A stretch of 64,000 nucleotides of DNA from Symbiotaphrina buchneri (GCA_001599915.1 BCIG01000001.1:620001-684000), one strand, 5' to 3'; positions 38,167-50,788 are shown, counted from the stretch's first letter. A program made the numbers and translations. The notes: a model not told the origin generated them from the sequence alone.

Positions 38167-39467
38167 CTTTGGTGATGTATACTTTACTAGCCCTTGGGAT
38201 GGACAAGGAGGGTGGATGCAAGCCCCGAGGTCTCGAGGTTTCCCAAAGAGAAATCAAGAAGGTAGAGCGATGCAGATCTTGGATCAGGGGGTCCAGTAGG
38301 GGATAGATATATAGATATTCACGAATGGAGCTGCAGTCTTGTGCTCCTATCAACTGCTATCCAGACACGGCCAGCAAGGTGGGATGGAGGCTGGATTAAG
38401 GTTATCAGCGATCAAGGAGGTCCCCGACAGTCTGATGGGTTGGATGCAGGTCCGACATGGGTGACGACGGGGTAAGAAGTGACGGTAGTGAGGCATGATA
38501 TTTGCAGCAACGATAGTCATGATCTGGCTCGTATCAGACCGGGGTTGAGGTTGCTCGGCCCTCGATAACTTGACAGACAGGGTGAAGGTCGAAGCGGCTT
38601 TGACCGTCGCTTATCCCCTAGCACCGTGCCACTATTCCCCCTGAAGCTCTAGCCAAGCCCCCAAATAACGGCGTCCCGTCTGAACTCTAAGAAACATGTG
38701 CGCTTCCCTCTTGATTGGTGTTCTCCATCTTCGCCTCGAGCTTCCACCTGGCACCCGCATTTTGCAGCTGCGAGCTAGCGGTATCGCTCGTGATAGCGAA
38801 AGGGACGAGGACCCGATAAAGAAACCGTCGGCCCGTTGTCCGATTACTACGCTTGTATCCGATGCACTCTCTACGCTGCTTCTCCCTTTCATTTAGGCGT
38901 CCTCACAGAGCTTGCGCGCATTGTATCTGTACATTGAGGTAGTTGGCGCACTCATATCGGATCGTACTACGAAGTACTGTCCTGTACGCTTTTATGCTCT
39001 ATTCCCATGTTACTATAGGTATCTGACTGTAGATAGCCAGTGGTCCAAAATTCATGCATTTGAAAGATGAACCACACCAGCGGTATTTTGGCTCTTGGAG
39101 CTAAAGAAGCCGGGCGATCATAGCGCGCGGATCCGTGCGACTCCAATAACCCCGATAAGGTGTGGATCTTGGGTATCTGTACCTTAGCTTTTGTACGGCG
39201 CGGTCTCTGGCGCGGGGTACTCAATGCCAATACCATATCGCCCTTATCGTTGCTGCCATGTGTGAACTCAAATAACCATAGAATAATGATAACGTTAGGA
39301 ACTTCGCCTCCACCTTCTTCTAATAATCTGCAGCCTGGCTGGACCGCAGACCCCTGCCGTAAACCCTGGGAGACATCTGCAAAACATCTCCATTATATAC
39401 CGACCCTTGCATCTTCTGGGCCGGCTCGCAAGGAATCAGTGATCCTCGACCCCGCGCTTCCAAGAAG
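38167..39467. promoter_or_regulatory. Divergent, GATA-rich upstream region (MFS permease / 5-oxoprolinase)
   Basis: By eye I count ten HGATAR matches on both strands, near 38349, 38403, 38511, 38565, 38793, 38813, 39034, 39147, 39242 and 39283. About four would be expected by chance. HGATAR is the site of AreA-type GATA activators of nitrogen-catabolic genes. No gene is seen in this gap. Confidence 0.45.
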
Positions 39468-42400
39468 ATGTCTCCTCACAAAATAGAAGTTGAGGCAGAT
39501 GGCCTCAAGATCAAGATTGCCATTGGTAAATACCCCTCATGTTGCGACGCCCCTCGTCAGCAAGCTGACCAGCAACAGATCGCGGCGGCACATTCACCGA
39601 CTGCTTGGGTATGATAGAAGGCAGAAAAGATGACATCGTTGTCAAGCTTCTATCACAGGATCCAGGCAATTATGCAGACGCCCCAGTTGAGGGCATCCGG
39701 AGAATTCTGGAGCAAGCGACCGGCAAGACCATTCCCAGGGAAGACAAGTTGGACACATCTGGCTTCTCGAGTTTCAGTGTGAGGATGGGCACTACAGTCG
39801 CAACCAATGCTCTGCTCGAGAGGAAGGGAGAAAGGGTTGCCCTGTTGATCACCAAAGGCTTTGCGGACGCTCTCCTCATTGGAACCCAGTCACGGCCAAA
39901 ACTGTTCGACCTCCACATCAAGCGGCCAGACGTACTCTATGAGGATGTGGTCGAGGTAGACGAGCGAGTGACTGTTGAAGGCTATCAAATGGACCCGACT
40001 CCTTCGGTCGAATCAAAAGTCCAAGAAGCACTGAAAACGGATCCCCAGCTGACCAAGGGTCTAAGCGGGGAAGTCCTTCGAGTCTTGAAGGAGATCGATG
40101 AAGAACATGTTCGCCGCGATCTGCAAATGCTCTTCGACAAAGGGTACCGCTCAATAGCAGTTTGCCTTGCACATTCTTACACATTCCAAGGTGCGTCAAA
40201 TCTCATATATGAAACCCCTTCGTCCATTTGTTTCCTCCCCAGCTGTACACCAAACGGTCCGGCAAGCTTTGGATGAGCTATCTATGCTATATTTCTCACG
40301 CTTTCTTATCGATTTGAGCTTCGGGACACTGACTTCTACAGACCATGAGCTCGCAATTGAGAAGCTAGCCAAACAGATTGGCTTTACACAGATATCGCTT
40401 TCGAGCCAGCTCCTTCCCATGGTGAAGATGGTGTCTAGGGGAGTCTCAGCAACGGCGGACGCATATCTTACCCCTGTCATCAAACGATATGTAGAAGGGT
40501 TCCGCAGCGGTTTCAAGGACGGTCTCACGGGCGAAGACTCCCGTTGTGAGTTCATGCAGAGTGACGGCGGTCTGGTAAATTTCTCAAAGTAAGAGACATT
40601 TCCTTATATCATTGCTATGACATTATGTCCAATATCAACATTGTCTGTTACTATCAGGTGACTATCTGCTAACATATCGCAGATTCTCCGGTCTAAGAGC
40701 AGTGCTCTCGGGCCCCGCAGGTGGTGTCGTCGGATATGCTCGGACTTCATACGACCCACAAGACGGTACCCCAGTCATTGGGTTCGATATGGGTGGTACC
40801 AGTACCGACGTCTCTCGATTCGATGGAAACTTCGACCACACCTTCGAGAACACCACAGCAGGTGTCACGATCATGGCGCCACAACTTGATATCAATACTG
40901 TTGCTGCTGGCGGTGGCAGTATTTTATTTTGGCGTCACGGCCTCTTTGTGGTCGGGCCTGAGGTATGTCTCTCTTCTCCTAAATGGTACGGAAATGTATC
41001 CACTAATATCCTTGTGTAGTCCGCTGGAGCTCACCCAGGACCGGCATGTTACCGCAAAGGTGGACCTTTGACGGTCACAGATGCAAACCTGTTCCTTGGC
41101 CGTTTGCTGCCGGAGTACTTCCCCAAGATCTTTGGGCCCAATGAGAACGAGGGACTGGACGTTGAGATAACCAGGAAGAAGTTCACTGAGCTGGCACAAC
41201 AGATCAACCAGGAGACAGGCCAGGCCAAGACCCCAGAGGAGATAGCGTTGGGCTTCATCGCAGTGGCCAACGAAAGTATGGCAAAGCCAATCAGAAGTCT
41301 AACTGAGGCTCGCGGGTATGATACCTCTGTCCACCATTTAGCTTGCTTCGGTGGGGCAGGTGGTCAACATGCCTGCGCCATTGCTGCCTCTTTGTCCATT
41401 CGGACAGTTATCGTCCATCGCTATTCTTCAATCCTGTCCGCATACGGTATGGCTCTGGCGGACGTGGTACACGAAGCACAAGAGCCTGCCTCTGGTGTCT
41501 TCGATGCAGCCGCAGTTCCAGCCATCAATAAGCGAATTGACTCTTTGAAGAAGAAGGTCGTAGCAGAGTTGACAGAGGACGGGATTGCCCCCAAGAATAT
41601 TCAGCACGAGGTCTACCTGAACCTGAGATATCAAGGGTCTGACAACTGCTTGATGATTCTGGAGCCTGCTGACGGGGACTTCGAGGCGGCGTTCACTAAG
41701 CAGCATCAACGCGAATTCTCTTTCACTATTCCTGGACGGAGTATTCTCATCGATGATATCCGTGTTAGGGGTGTCGGCAAATCTCTTTCTATACCTGAAG
41801 AAGCTCCGCAAGAAGAACTCAAGAGTATCAAGAGATTCCAGATCACAAGCGAAAAGCAGGACGACTCATGCTCTGTGTATTTCGCTGGTGGGCAGTATAC
41901 GACTCCAGTGTATTTCCTGAACAACCTGCAGGCTGGTAGCGAGCTTCAAGGTCCAGCAATGATCATCGACAAGACTCAAACAATAGTCGTGGAACCTCAT
42001 GCCACCGCCACGATCCTTTCTCGCCACGTCATTCTTCATGTGCCGTCTAGTGGTACGAAGAAGCCCACCTCAGCAGACGTCATTGATCCCATTCAGCTGT
42101 CGATCTTCGGCCATCGCTTCATGTCTATTGCTGAGCAGATGGGTCGGACGTTCCAGAAATGCTCTGTTTCCACTAACATCAAAGAAAGACTGGACTTTTC
42201 CTGTGCACTATTCTCGCCGGATGGGAAGCTCGTGGCCAACGCCCCACACGTTCCGGTCCATCTGGGATCTATGGAATATGCTGTACGGTATCAGCACGAG
42301 CGGTATGGTAAAGATCTGAAACCTGGCGATGTTCTATGCTCGAATCATCCTCTCGCAGGCGGCACACATTTGCCAGATATCACCGTTATCTCGCCTGTCT

Positions 42401-43875
42401 GGAACGCTGAAGGAAACAAGATCATCTTCTACGTCGCTTCCCGTGGCCACCACGCGGATATTGGTGGAACAAGACCGGGTTCTATGCCTTCCGACAGCAA
42501 GCTTCTGTATGAAGAAGGCGCCCATACTATGAGCTTCAAGCTCATCTCCGAAGGTCTCTTTAACGAAGAAAGGGTCAGGACATTCTTGCACGACGAGCCA
42601 GCATCATATCCAGGCTGCAGTGGAACAAGAACATACAAAGACAATGTATCGGATCTGCAAGCCGCCGTTGCGGCCAACCAGAAGGCTGCTCAGCTGATTG
42701 ATGCGCTGGTCGAGGAGTACACGCTGCCCGTCGTACATGCGTATATGGACGCGATCAAGAAGAATGCAGAGGTTGCTGTCCGGGAGTACCTGAAGAAGAT
42801 CAGCAAGCAAGTCGGCGGGCAAGCTCTCCGCTTCTCTGACTTCATGGACGACGGGACGGAGATCAAACTCGAGGTTCGAATTAATCCTGAGACCGGCTCG
42901 GCAGACTTCGACTTCACTGGCACAGGCAGAGAAACATTCAACTGTCTCAACGCACCAAAAGCTATTGCCCACTCGGCCATCATCTACTGCCTGCGTTGCA
43001 TGATCAACGTCGACATCCCTCTCAACGAGGGCTGTCTCGCCCCCATCAATGTCATCATCCCCTCCGGCACCCTCCTCAACCCCTCAGGCTACGCCGCCGT
43101 CTGCGCCGGCAACCCCATCACCAGCCAGCGCATCACGGACGTGATCCTGGGCGCCTTCGGCGCCTGCGCCGCCTCCCAGGGCTGCTGCAACATCATCTCG
43201 TTCGGGATGGGCGGCAAAGACGCGGCGGGCAACGAAGTACCCGGCTTCGGATACGGGGAAACCATCGCCGGCGGGTCTGGCGCCGGGCCCAACTGGCACG
43301 GCACGTCGGGGGTGCAGATCCACATGACGAACACGCGGATCACCGACTGCGAGATCTACGAGCTGCGCTACCCGGTCATCCTGCGGCAGTTCGCGATCCG
43401 GCAGGGCTCCGGCGGCGTGGGGATGTATAATGGTGGTAATGGCGTTGTGCGCGAGCTAGAGTTCCGCCTCCCCATGTCCGTCTCGATGCTCAGCGAGCGC
43501 CGCGTCTTCCGCCCCTATGGCATGGCGGGCGGCGGGCCGGGCGCGGCGGGGCTGAATTTGTTTGTTAAGAAAGAACATGATGGAAAGGAGCGCCTCATCA
43601 ATATCGGCGCGAAGATGGAGCTCAATGTCCAGCCTGGAGAGCGGATTATGATCCACACGTAAGTTTTGGCCCAGCCCTAAACCCCACCCATGGCAGGTGT
43701 ACCCCAATATGTTGGCGACATGTACTGACGTCACGTTGATAGGCCTGGTGGAGGTGCGTGGGGCAAACCAGCCGAGAAGCCGGCGCAGGAGCTGAGCGGC
43801 CTTGGAGAGAACAAGATGGAGTGGCATCCTCGCGGCAGCGTGGCCAACTGGACCATGATTGCGGAATCGGCTTAA
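39468..43875 (+). CDS. 5-Oxoprolinase (hydantoinase A/B fusion, ATP-hydrolysing)
   Basis: Hydrolyses 5-oxo-L-proline to glutamate with ATP in the gamma-glutamyl cycle. Exons 39468-39525, 39579-40190, 40342-40588, 40683-40962, 41020-43658 and 43743-43875 give 1,322 residues, normal for eukaryotic 5-oxoprolinase (about 1,290). The N-terminal HyuA part starts with the phosphate loop [12 protein letters not shown] and includes [31 protein letters not shown] and [19 protein letters not shown]. The HyuB part includes [31 protein letters not shown] and the glycine-rich [19 protein letters not shown]. All blocks are intact. Exon joins restore conserved residues at each boundary. The divergent MFS permease may supply a substrate. 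Homologous hydantoinases and N-methylhydantoinases are the main alternative, but the single fused chain favours oxoprolinase. Confidence 0.95.
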
Positions 43876-44084
43876 GCATGTTTTGAGCGTAGATATCACA
43901 TTTCGAGGCGTTTGAAATGGCGTAGTTGCGCCGGGTTTGTTCGTATATATATAGATAAAATATGAGCCTGTTAAGACCATATAAAAATTGATTCTCATAC
44001 GGTATGGCTGCTTCAATTGCGCCGCTTTTGAAAACGTTGAATACAAATCCGTCCTATCAAACCCAGGCGGAGTGCATCGTCCTA

Positions 44085-45693
44085 TCAATCTTCCCTCCTT
44101 TCCCTTCCCCACACCTCATCCGCATCCTTCTTCCCTTTCGTCTCCGGCACCAGCCAGTAGATATAAACCCAGAACACCAGCGCAAAAGCCGCAAAAACAA
44201 AGTACACGCGCCCATGCGTCAGCTTCTCGTTGAGCAAGGGGAAGAACTGCGCGACCAGGAATGTCGCGATCCAGTTGACTGCCAGACTATAGCTCTGCAC
44301 CGGCCCGACCGCTTCTGGCCCGACCAGTTCCGCGGCCAGGATGAAGGGCACAGGGCCTAGACCCGTTGCGAAGGCCGCCACGAAGAGGAGTGTTGCGATG
44401 GCGGAGAGGATGTTGACCTTGAACATGATGGAAAGACCGAGCACGAGCGAGCAGACACCCATCCCCGCAAGGGATAGTAGCAGGCAGGCTTTGCGGCCCA
44501 GCTTGTCTGCAAGAGGGGCGCAGACGAGCGTGACGACGAGGTTGAGAATCGTGATGAAGACAGAAATGAGGCCGGCGTTGGTCGGCATTATAGACCGCAG
44601 GATGGAGACGCTGTACATGACGATGGCGTTGATGCCGCTGAATTGTTGAGCGATCATTACACCAATCACGGCGATTACGGCCGGCCGAGTCTCTGGGGAG
44701 CGGATCACTTCTAGATAGCCCATCTGCGGCTTCGACTTCCCTGAGCTTCGTGGACGCTGGCTAGACTCATTCTGAGCCAACAGGCCTTCCTCTTCAGCTG
44801 CGAAACATGTTGATAAGGGGAGACGGAGTCTCATTGAAGTCCGAGAGGGTACGTACGCTCCTGGGATGACGGATCTGCAACCTCCATGCCTCCTAATTCC
44901 TCCCTCACGCTGCCACTGTCCTGGCCTCTTATCCGGTGTAAAATCTTGGAGGCTTTCTCTCTTTTCCCATGAGCTGCCATCCACTTGGGGCTTTCCGGCA
45001 CAGTCAGCAAGCCCACAAACTGTGCCACAGCAATCATGCCAGCCACAGCCAGGATCAGCCGCCACATTTGGCCGTGACTCAGGAAGTACCCAAGAAGTTG
45101 TGTGATGAAGATACCCAAGTTCGTCATGACCTGCGTCAGCGCGCCAAACATACCCTTTTCTCGCGGCGGAGCAACCTCGGAAATGTACATTGGCACCACG
45201 ACAACTGCGCTGCCAGCGCCGACACCTGAGAGAAACCGCCCAAGTGCGAGGCAAGCAATATTGGGCGCCGGCGCTTCAAGGACGGGGCCGACGATGGAAA
45301 AGAGGGAGGAGATGCGCATGACCAGCAGACGGCCATAGTGGCTTGATGTTGGACCGGCGGCCAAAGCTCCCACGAGACCACCGAGAGTGAAGATGCTGGA
45401 TACGGTGCCAAACTCGGTAGGGTTCATAGGAATGCATTGGGGTAGATTGGAGGTGGGAGAGCTCGTACGGAACCGAGAAGCCGCTTTGGCTTCACAAGTC
45501 AGGACGGCTTGCGGGGAATTGAGCTCAGCCTGGTCGGGGGTTAGTAAGGAAACAAATTACCAGAATACGGTAAAGTCCATACCAGATGATATCCAAACAG
45601 CAATGGGCCAAGTGTAGCGGCCAAGATGATATATAGAAGGTATGGAGTGACCTCGCGCATGCGGGACAGGAGGCTGCCTGAAGCGGACGCCAT
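44085..45693 (-). CDS. MFS sugar transporter-like protein, Vps73/hexose-transporter type
   Basis: Twelve-helix sugar-porter family membrane protein of 498 residues. Exons 45693-45583, 45529-44857 and 44797-44085. Family signatures include GRFLSGVGAGSAVVVVPMYI in helix 4-5, the PESPKWMAAHGKREKA motif after helix 6, and PETKGK near the C terminus. QQFSGINAIVMYSVSIL is the helix-7 block of the sugar-binding site. Layout and the N-terminal MASASGSLLSRMREV leader resemble yeast Vps73-like transporters of uncertain substrate. The middle loop carries a variable Glu/Ser/Lys-rich stretch. An unspliced alternative would start at the internal Met 45427, but the two upstream exons add the missing first helix. 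Divergent from the CDK8 gene. Localisation (plasma membrane or vacuole) cannot be settled from sequence. Confidence 0.87.
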
Positions 45694-46347
45694 GGTAGTG
45701 AATAATGGCTGCTTTTATTCGCCGAGTTGTCCGAGAGCTTGCTGACTGCAGCAGAAGGCTGCAAGAAAGGTCAATTGGAGGTCATTATTGGCATGAATGG
45801 CGAAAAGGCGGTGTTGCTAAGAACAGCTGCCTGGAATTGGCTGGTGGTGTCGTCTGCAGTCGAGCTGTCAAGGTGTGCGAGCTGACCCCATGCCGAGCTG
45901 TCACTCTACGGCGGGCCGAGAAATGTGGAGATGGCAGGTTCGGACACATCGGCCATTTTCACGCACTTCCGGAGGGGGTCACACGCAGAGAGGAACTGCC
46001 AAATCACACATCCTGAGAATAGCCACAGGGATTCCCCCGATTGGGTCGATCCATTATTGCTTACCTCCCTTACTCCATCACGGCTACGCTTCACGGCAAT
46101 CATCCAGGATTCTCACCGACGAAACGCTGACTGCTTCGCCCATTACCCTATCGTCGGAAATCATCCAACCAACCGATAAGCTCGGTCTTGTCTCAAGGAA
46201 TCCCATCCACACATCAATGGTTTGCGCATAGGCATAGGCGGGCCGTCGGAAGGACAGCGACCCCCGCAGGCTTTGGCCTTGTCATCGCCACGTCTTCTAA
46301 TCCCAGATGATCCGTCAGGCCGAATTACTATCGGATGCACATCAATA
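45694..46347. promoter_or_regulatory. Divergent promoter region, sugar transporter / CDK8
   Basis: A 654-bp gap between divergent genes. No coding support and no clear binding site were found. Confidence 0.5.
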
Positions 46348-47849
46348 ATGAGTCTCACCGCCCATGGCCCGTCCTCTGCTAGCGGCCCGTCATCCGCCGC
46401 CGCTTCTGCAAGACCCGGATCTGCGAGCTCTATTACTCAGAACTTGAAGCGAAGTGTTCAGGCTGCCTTTGACGGTTGGTGCTCCGATCTTTCTTCGATA
46501 CCTTATCCCCACCACCATGTCATTGAGAAGGACATCCGTTAAAGCTTCATTCTTAGAACCATCTGATCCTAAGCGATTCTCCTCAAATGGCTATACCAGC
46601 AAGGTCCGGGTAAACGAAAAGTACCGCGTCATTGGCTTTATCAGTAGTGGTACATATGGGCGGGTGTACAAGGCTCAGGGGAGAAATGGGCAGGTCGGCG
46701 AGTTTGCTATCAAGAAGTACGCCCTACAAACAGCTACCCAAATCTCATTCAATCCACGTTGCTCATACCATTTCCAGGTTCAAACCGGACAAGGAAGGAG
46801 AAGTTATACAATATACCGGCATCTCGCAATCAGCATGTCGTGAGATGGCATTATGCACCGAGCTGTCACATCCAAATGTCATCCACCTCGTTGAGATAAT
46901 TCTAGAGGACAAATGCATCTTCATGGTGTTTGAGTACGCAGAGCACGACCTCCTTCAGATTATCCATCACCACACTCAACCACAACGTCATCCGATACCC
47001 GCGCCAACCATCAAAAGCATATTGTATCAGCTGCTCAACGGACTGCTATATTTACACACAAACTGGGTGTTGCACAGGGATCTGAAACCAGCAAACATCA
47101 TGGTTACGTCGGCGGGACAAGTCAAGATTGGCGATCTTGGTCTTGCCAGGTTGTTCTACAAACCTTTGCATTCGCTGTTCACGGGAGATAAAGTCGTCGT
47201 TACCATTTGGTACCGAGCTCCGGAACTGCTACTGGGGTCTAGGCATTACACACCCGCTGTTGACCTCTGGGCTGTGGGTTGTATATTCGCTGAACTGCTC
47301 GGCTTACGACCTATTTTCAAGGGAGAAGAAGCCAAAACGGATAGCAAGAAGACTGTTCCATTTCAGAGGAACCAGATGACCAAGATTGTGGAGGTTTTGG
47401 GCATGCCCACTAAGGATAAATGGCCAGGTCTTGTCCACATGCCAGAATATCAGCAGCTCCAGACCATCTCCAGCCCCTCTTTGAGCTCCAGAAACGGACG
47501 GCCTTTAGGTCTCGACTTTTGGTATCAAGGAACTCTCAAAGCTTCTCCTTATCCATCTGATCCGCCGAGCGCTACTCCCGGCGAGGATGGCTTTTCGCTC
47601 TTGTCGGGGTTACTGGAATATGACCCAAACAAGCGTCTCACGGCTAGACAAGCATTACAGCACCCCTATTTCCAGAGTGAAAAGGTCAGCTCGAATTGCT
47701 TTGAAGGAATGAAGAAGGAATATCCGCATCGCAGGGTCAGTCAGGATGATAATTCCATCAATACGGGAAGTCTACCTGGCACCAAGAGAAGCGGTCTGCC
47801 GGATGACTCACTTATTAGTCGGCCCGCGAAGAGAATGAAAGATGGTTGA
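46348..47849 (+). CDS. ssn3: Cyclin-dependent kinase 8 (Mediator kinase Ssn3/Srb10)
   Basis: Catalytic subunit of the Mediator kinase module with cyclin C, Med12 and Med13; phosphorylates the RNA polymerase II CTD and transcription factors in the nucleus. Exons 46348-46474, 46545-46716 and 46778-47849 give 456 residues. The glycine loop is [15 protein letters not shown], the catalytic lysine lies in FAIKKFKP, and the C-helix has the CDK8-type SACRE in place of PSTAIRE. The [10 protein letters not shown] loop is intact. DLG replaces the usual DFG, as is common in fungal Ssn3. The activation segment [19 protein letters not shown] follows. The N-terminal 50 residues are Ser/Ala-rich and disordered; the C-terminal tail ends in a basic RPAKRMKDG, a possible nuclear signal. 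Confidence 0.95.
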
Positions 47850-48652
47850 ACCTCCGATGCTGGAAATCACGCACTATCATAGGTCATATGAGCTCACTGC
47901 TACAAAGTAGCGGAGATTAGACGGCAGAGTCTCATGTCAATTACCAAGGCAACTCCATTGCAGGGCTGGCCGAGCCTGGAGGTTCTGGATGAGGATGGCG
48001 CCGATACGAGCGCTTTGCTGCAAGTAGTCCTGAGATTGCTACATCATCTCCGGGCTGAGTGAGATAGGTCGTGAGCGATTGTCAGTCCAAGGTTCGAGAA
48101 ACCAGTGAGCTGCAATTACAATGCATGTCAAGTTGACTCCTAGAACAGGACCACCGATGGAACAAGCTGCCAGCGCAGCCTCTATATAGAATACCCCTCA
48201 TAATGGGAAGCACAATACAAACCACATTATTCCATCTGCTATTTCACACATGGATAGTTCCAAATCACCTGCCGACATGTGCTGATATCTCCATGAGATC
48301 AGAAATAACCTTTGTGGCCTAAAGTACGAAATCATGTTTGTTCATATTTCCTCTTCACAACGGGATTGGCACAACTCCATTTGCAGCGCGAAAAATGCGT
48401 TCCCGAGCGCACTTGTTGCTTGCGTGGTCCACTCTTCATCAAACTTTCAGAATGTTTCGTATTCTATCTCCAGCCAGGACAACGCAAGACGCAGCTCAGC
48501 AACCCAGCACATCATCAAACACCCCTTACCAAAGACCCACGACGCAGTCATCTCATCTAAAGCCAACATGAATAAATCCCTCCACTTCCCCCTCCCGCCC
48601 TTCCCTCCTCATCAAGCAGCATCACGGATCCGCACCTCCCCCACCACCCAGC
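47850..48652. other. Intergenic region between CDK8 and an unrecognised gene
   Basis: About 800 bp. A second long frame overlaps its 3' half and the next gene, but its composition is that of a shadow of the Pro/His-rich coding strand. No other feature was seen. Confidence 0.5.
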
Positions 48653-49210
48653 ATGCCGCCCAAACCCGTCCCCAAAATCGACTCTTCCTACCTCGAGTCC
48701 CTCACTCCCTGCACGCCCTCGCACCTCGCCCTCATCCACGGCCTCGCCAAACCCCTCTACATCTCCACTTACCCCTCCACCGCGCGCTACGACGCGAACT
48801 TCTACCTCTCCCTCCCCTCTCTACACCAGCGGTGGCTACTGCGCGTATCGCGCACACAAGCCGCCCTCGCGCCGCCCGCGCAGGCGCTCGATGTCCCGCT
48901 CGTCTGTCTGCAGCCGGCGCTGCAGTATCCCGCTGAGAAAAGGGAGAGCGCGATGTGCCTGATGTTGTGTGAGGGACGGGAGGGGAGGGGGGTGGTTAAG
49001 GCGAGGGTTTGTAGGGGCTGGAAAGAGGTTTGTGAGGTGGTGCTGTGGGAGGCTGCGAATGGGTACTCGACGCCGTGGGTGGATGTTGTTGTGCCGTTGG
49101 GCGAGGAGGGGGAGGGGGATGGGGAGGATGAGGAGGAAGGGGAGGGAGGGGAGACGCCGAGGGCGGAGAGGTGGGGAGAGGGGGTCGAGGTGAAGAAAGA
49201 GGAGGATTGA
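48653..49210 (+). CDS. Unrecognised protein with acidic tail (paralogue candidate of 50789-51756)
   Basis: Intronless, 185 residues, starting MPPKPVPKIDSSYLESLTPC. No family was recognised. Residues about 97-151 read RES-x3-CLML ... GWKEVCEVVLWEAANGYST ... VPLGE, which matches the pattern in the gene at 50789 (GWRQACEWMVEEARDGYST). The last 35 residues are Glu/Gly/Asp-rich and acidic. There are no membrane segments or signal peptide. The first in-frame ATG is used. The similarity to the neighbour suggests an old local duplication. The coding frame is supported by composition and by that shared motif; it is otherwise an orphan. Confidence 0.55.
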   Translation: MPPKPVPKIDSSYLESLTPCTPSHLALIHGLAKPLYISTYPSTARYDANFYLSLPSLHQRWLLRVSRTQAALAPPAQALDVPLVCLQPALQYPAEKRESAMCLMLCEGREGRGVVKARVCRGWKEVCEVVLWEAANGYSTPWVDVVVPLGEEGEGDGEDEEEGEGGETPRAERWGEGVEVKKEED

Positions 49211-49261
49211 TGGGAGTATGGAGATGGTGGGAAGGATTCATCAGGTTCGCGTATCGAGATA

Positions 49262-49490
49262 TATGGAGTGGAAGCGTAGAATGCACGGTTTCTTGATAGG
49301 ATGGGTTTATTTCCTGATCCATCTACCCCGATGTTATCTTCTCAGGAAAGAGGAGAATCGATCACACCATCTCGACGGTTGGAAGCATTTATTACTTCCG
49401 CCTATAGATAGAGCATGGAAGCATAGAATGCGCATGTTTTCATGATAAGATGGTTTTGGCTTCCCCGACATCTGCCTCGATGACATCTCT
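49262..49490. repeat. Diverged direct duplication of about 80 bp
   Basis: The stretch from about 49262 (tggagtggaagcgtagaatg) to 49340 recurs with many changes at about 49410-49490 (agcatggaagcatagaatgc), including tcttgatagg/tcatgataag and ctaccccgatg/ctgcctcgatg. Spacing is about 150 bp. It seems old. Confidence 0.5.
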
Positions 49491-50309
49491 CACAATCATC
49501 CTATTTATTCTTCCGAATTCTGGCCTTGCTCACTCACCATTGAGCTCGCAGCCAGGATTCTGGTGGTGCATGATCCTGAGGAGGTCGCATGTCAGATCTA
49601 TCTCGTGTCACTGTAGAATCAAGATTCCTGCTGCCAGAAGTACGATGCGCTTTACTACTATTCTGCTTCTGAGCCATCTCGGAGCATCATCAGACCGGTC
49701 TCAGTGTCAGACGTCGTGTGAACAAACCGATTACTGGTCCCTCAGTACACAAGCTGTTGGGCCAATATCAGTCTTAAGATGAAGACATATGCTTTGCTCT
49801 CCGCTCATTCCTGACAATCACATATGGGAGGGGGCATGTAACCTCCATCCGTTGAAGAGCATTTTATGCACTTCCTCGACCTGTCGTGCAGTGTAGCATA
49901 TCAAAAGCTCTCTGTGACAACAATGAATCACTGGACCACAGCGGAGCTGGTTCAGATGGATGTTCCAGACTTGTACTCAGGAAGAAGCACGGGAAAAGAC
50001 CTTGGAGACGTGAGACGTGAGGAGACACTTCACACCCCAGGCTCTCCTCGGCTTGCCTTTCGGGAAGCGTGCTTTCAGGGGCCGAGCCTTTCAGGGGCCG
50101 AAATTCAGGGGGCCGAAAGCGTCCAAGTGTCCTCAGCCTCCAAAGGTATTTCGTTACGATACTTGGATAAACGTTCAACATCTATTTGTCGAGACTGTTG
50201 GTGGAGAAGTTCACAATGACGAACAGCTAGCTGGTCTCGGCGACGGCGAGTGATGGTAGAGTCGGCGATCACTGTGGACGATGTCGACAGGTCTTCCTCA
50301 AGCGCTGCG

Positions 50310-50770
50310 TCTCGACCGGGCTACTTTCCCATTGTCGACTCTTCCCTCTTGCAGACTCTTCCCCATTACCAACTCTTCACTGTCGTGGACCTTTTCTCAT
50401 CGTCAACTCTTGCCTATGATCAACTCTCCTCTGTCGTTGACTCACCCCTGTGGACAACACTCAACTCTCCCTGCGTTGACAATCTTCCATCAACAACTCC
50501 CCCTGAGGACGGTTCACCTGTGGACGACCCTTCCCTGTTGCCCATACTTCCCTGCGGCCGGTTTTTCTGTGAACGACCCTTCCTGTGAGCCCCTCTTCCT
50601 TGGGGGCGCCTCTTCCCTGTGGTTCAACTCGTTCACATTGTCGACTCTTGCCTGTTGCTAACTCTTTCCAGTCGTCAACTCTTGCCGTGAAAGACTCTGC
50701 CTGCGCACGAGTCTTCCCTGAGGACGAGTCACCTGTGAACGACTCTTCCCTGCCGTCGACTTTTCTGCTC
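50310..50770. repeat. Decayed C/T-rich tandem repeat array
   Basis: Variants of gtcgactcttccctg recur about every 20-24 bp across 460 bp (for example near 50334, 50638, 50673, 50738 and 50755). The copies have diverged heavily. The reading frames it keeps open on both strands are a by-product of the repeat. Confidence 0.6.
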
Positions 50771-50788
50771 GTACCGATTTGACTACAA

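Larger units (their letters stand above)
49211..50788. other. Repeat-rich intergenic region between the two unrecognised genes
   Basis: Nearly 1.6 kb with no convincing gene. It includes a diverged duplication (around 49262-49340 and 49410-49490), a short triple aggggccga repeat (about 50078-50115) and a decayed C/T-rich tandem array (50310-50770). Confidence 0.5.

Noticed and set aside
43084-44112. Minus-strand frames over the 3' end of 5-oxoprolinase
   Set aside because: GC-rich antisense shadows of a confidently identified enzyme.
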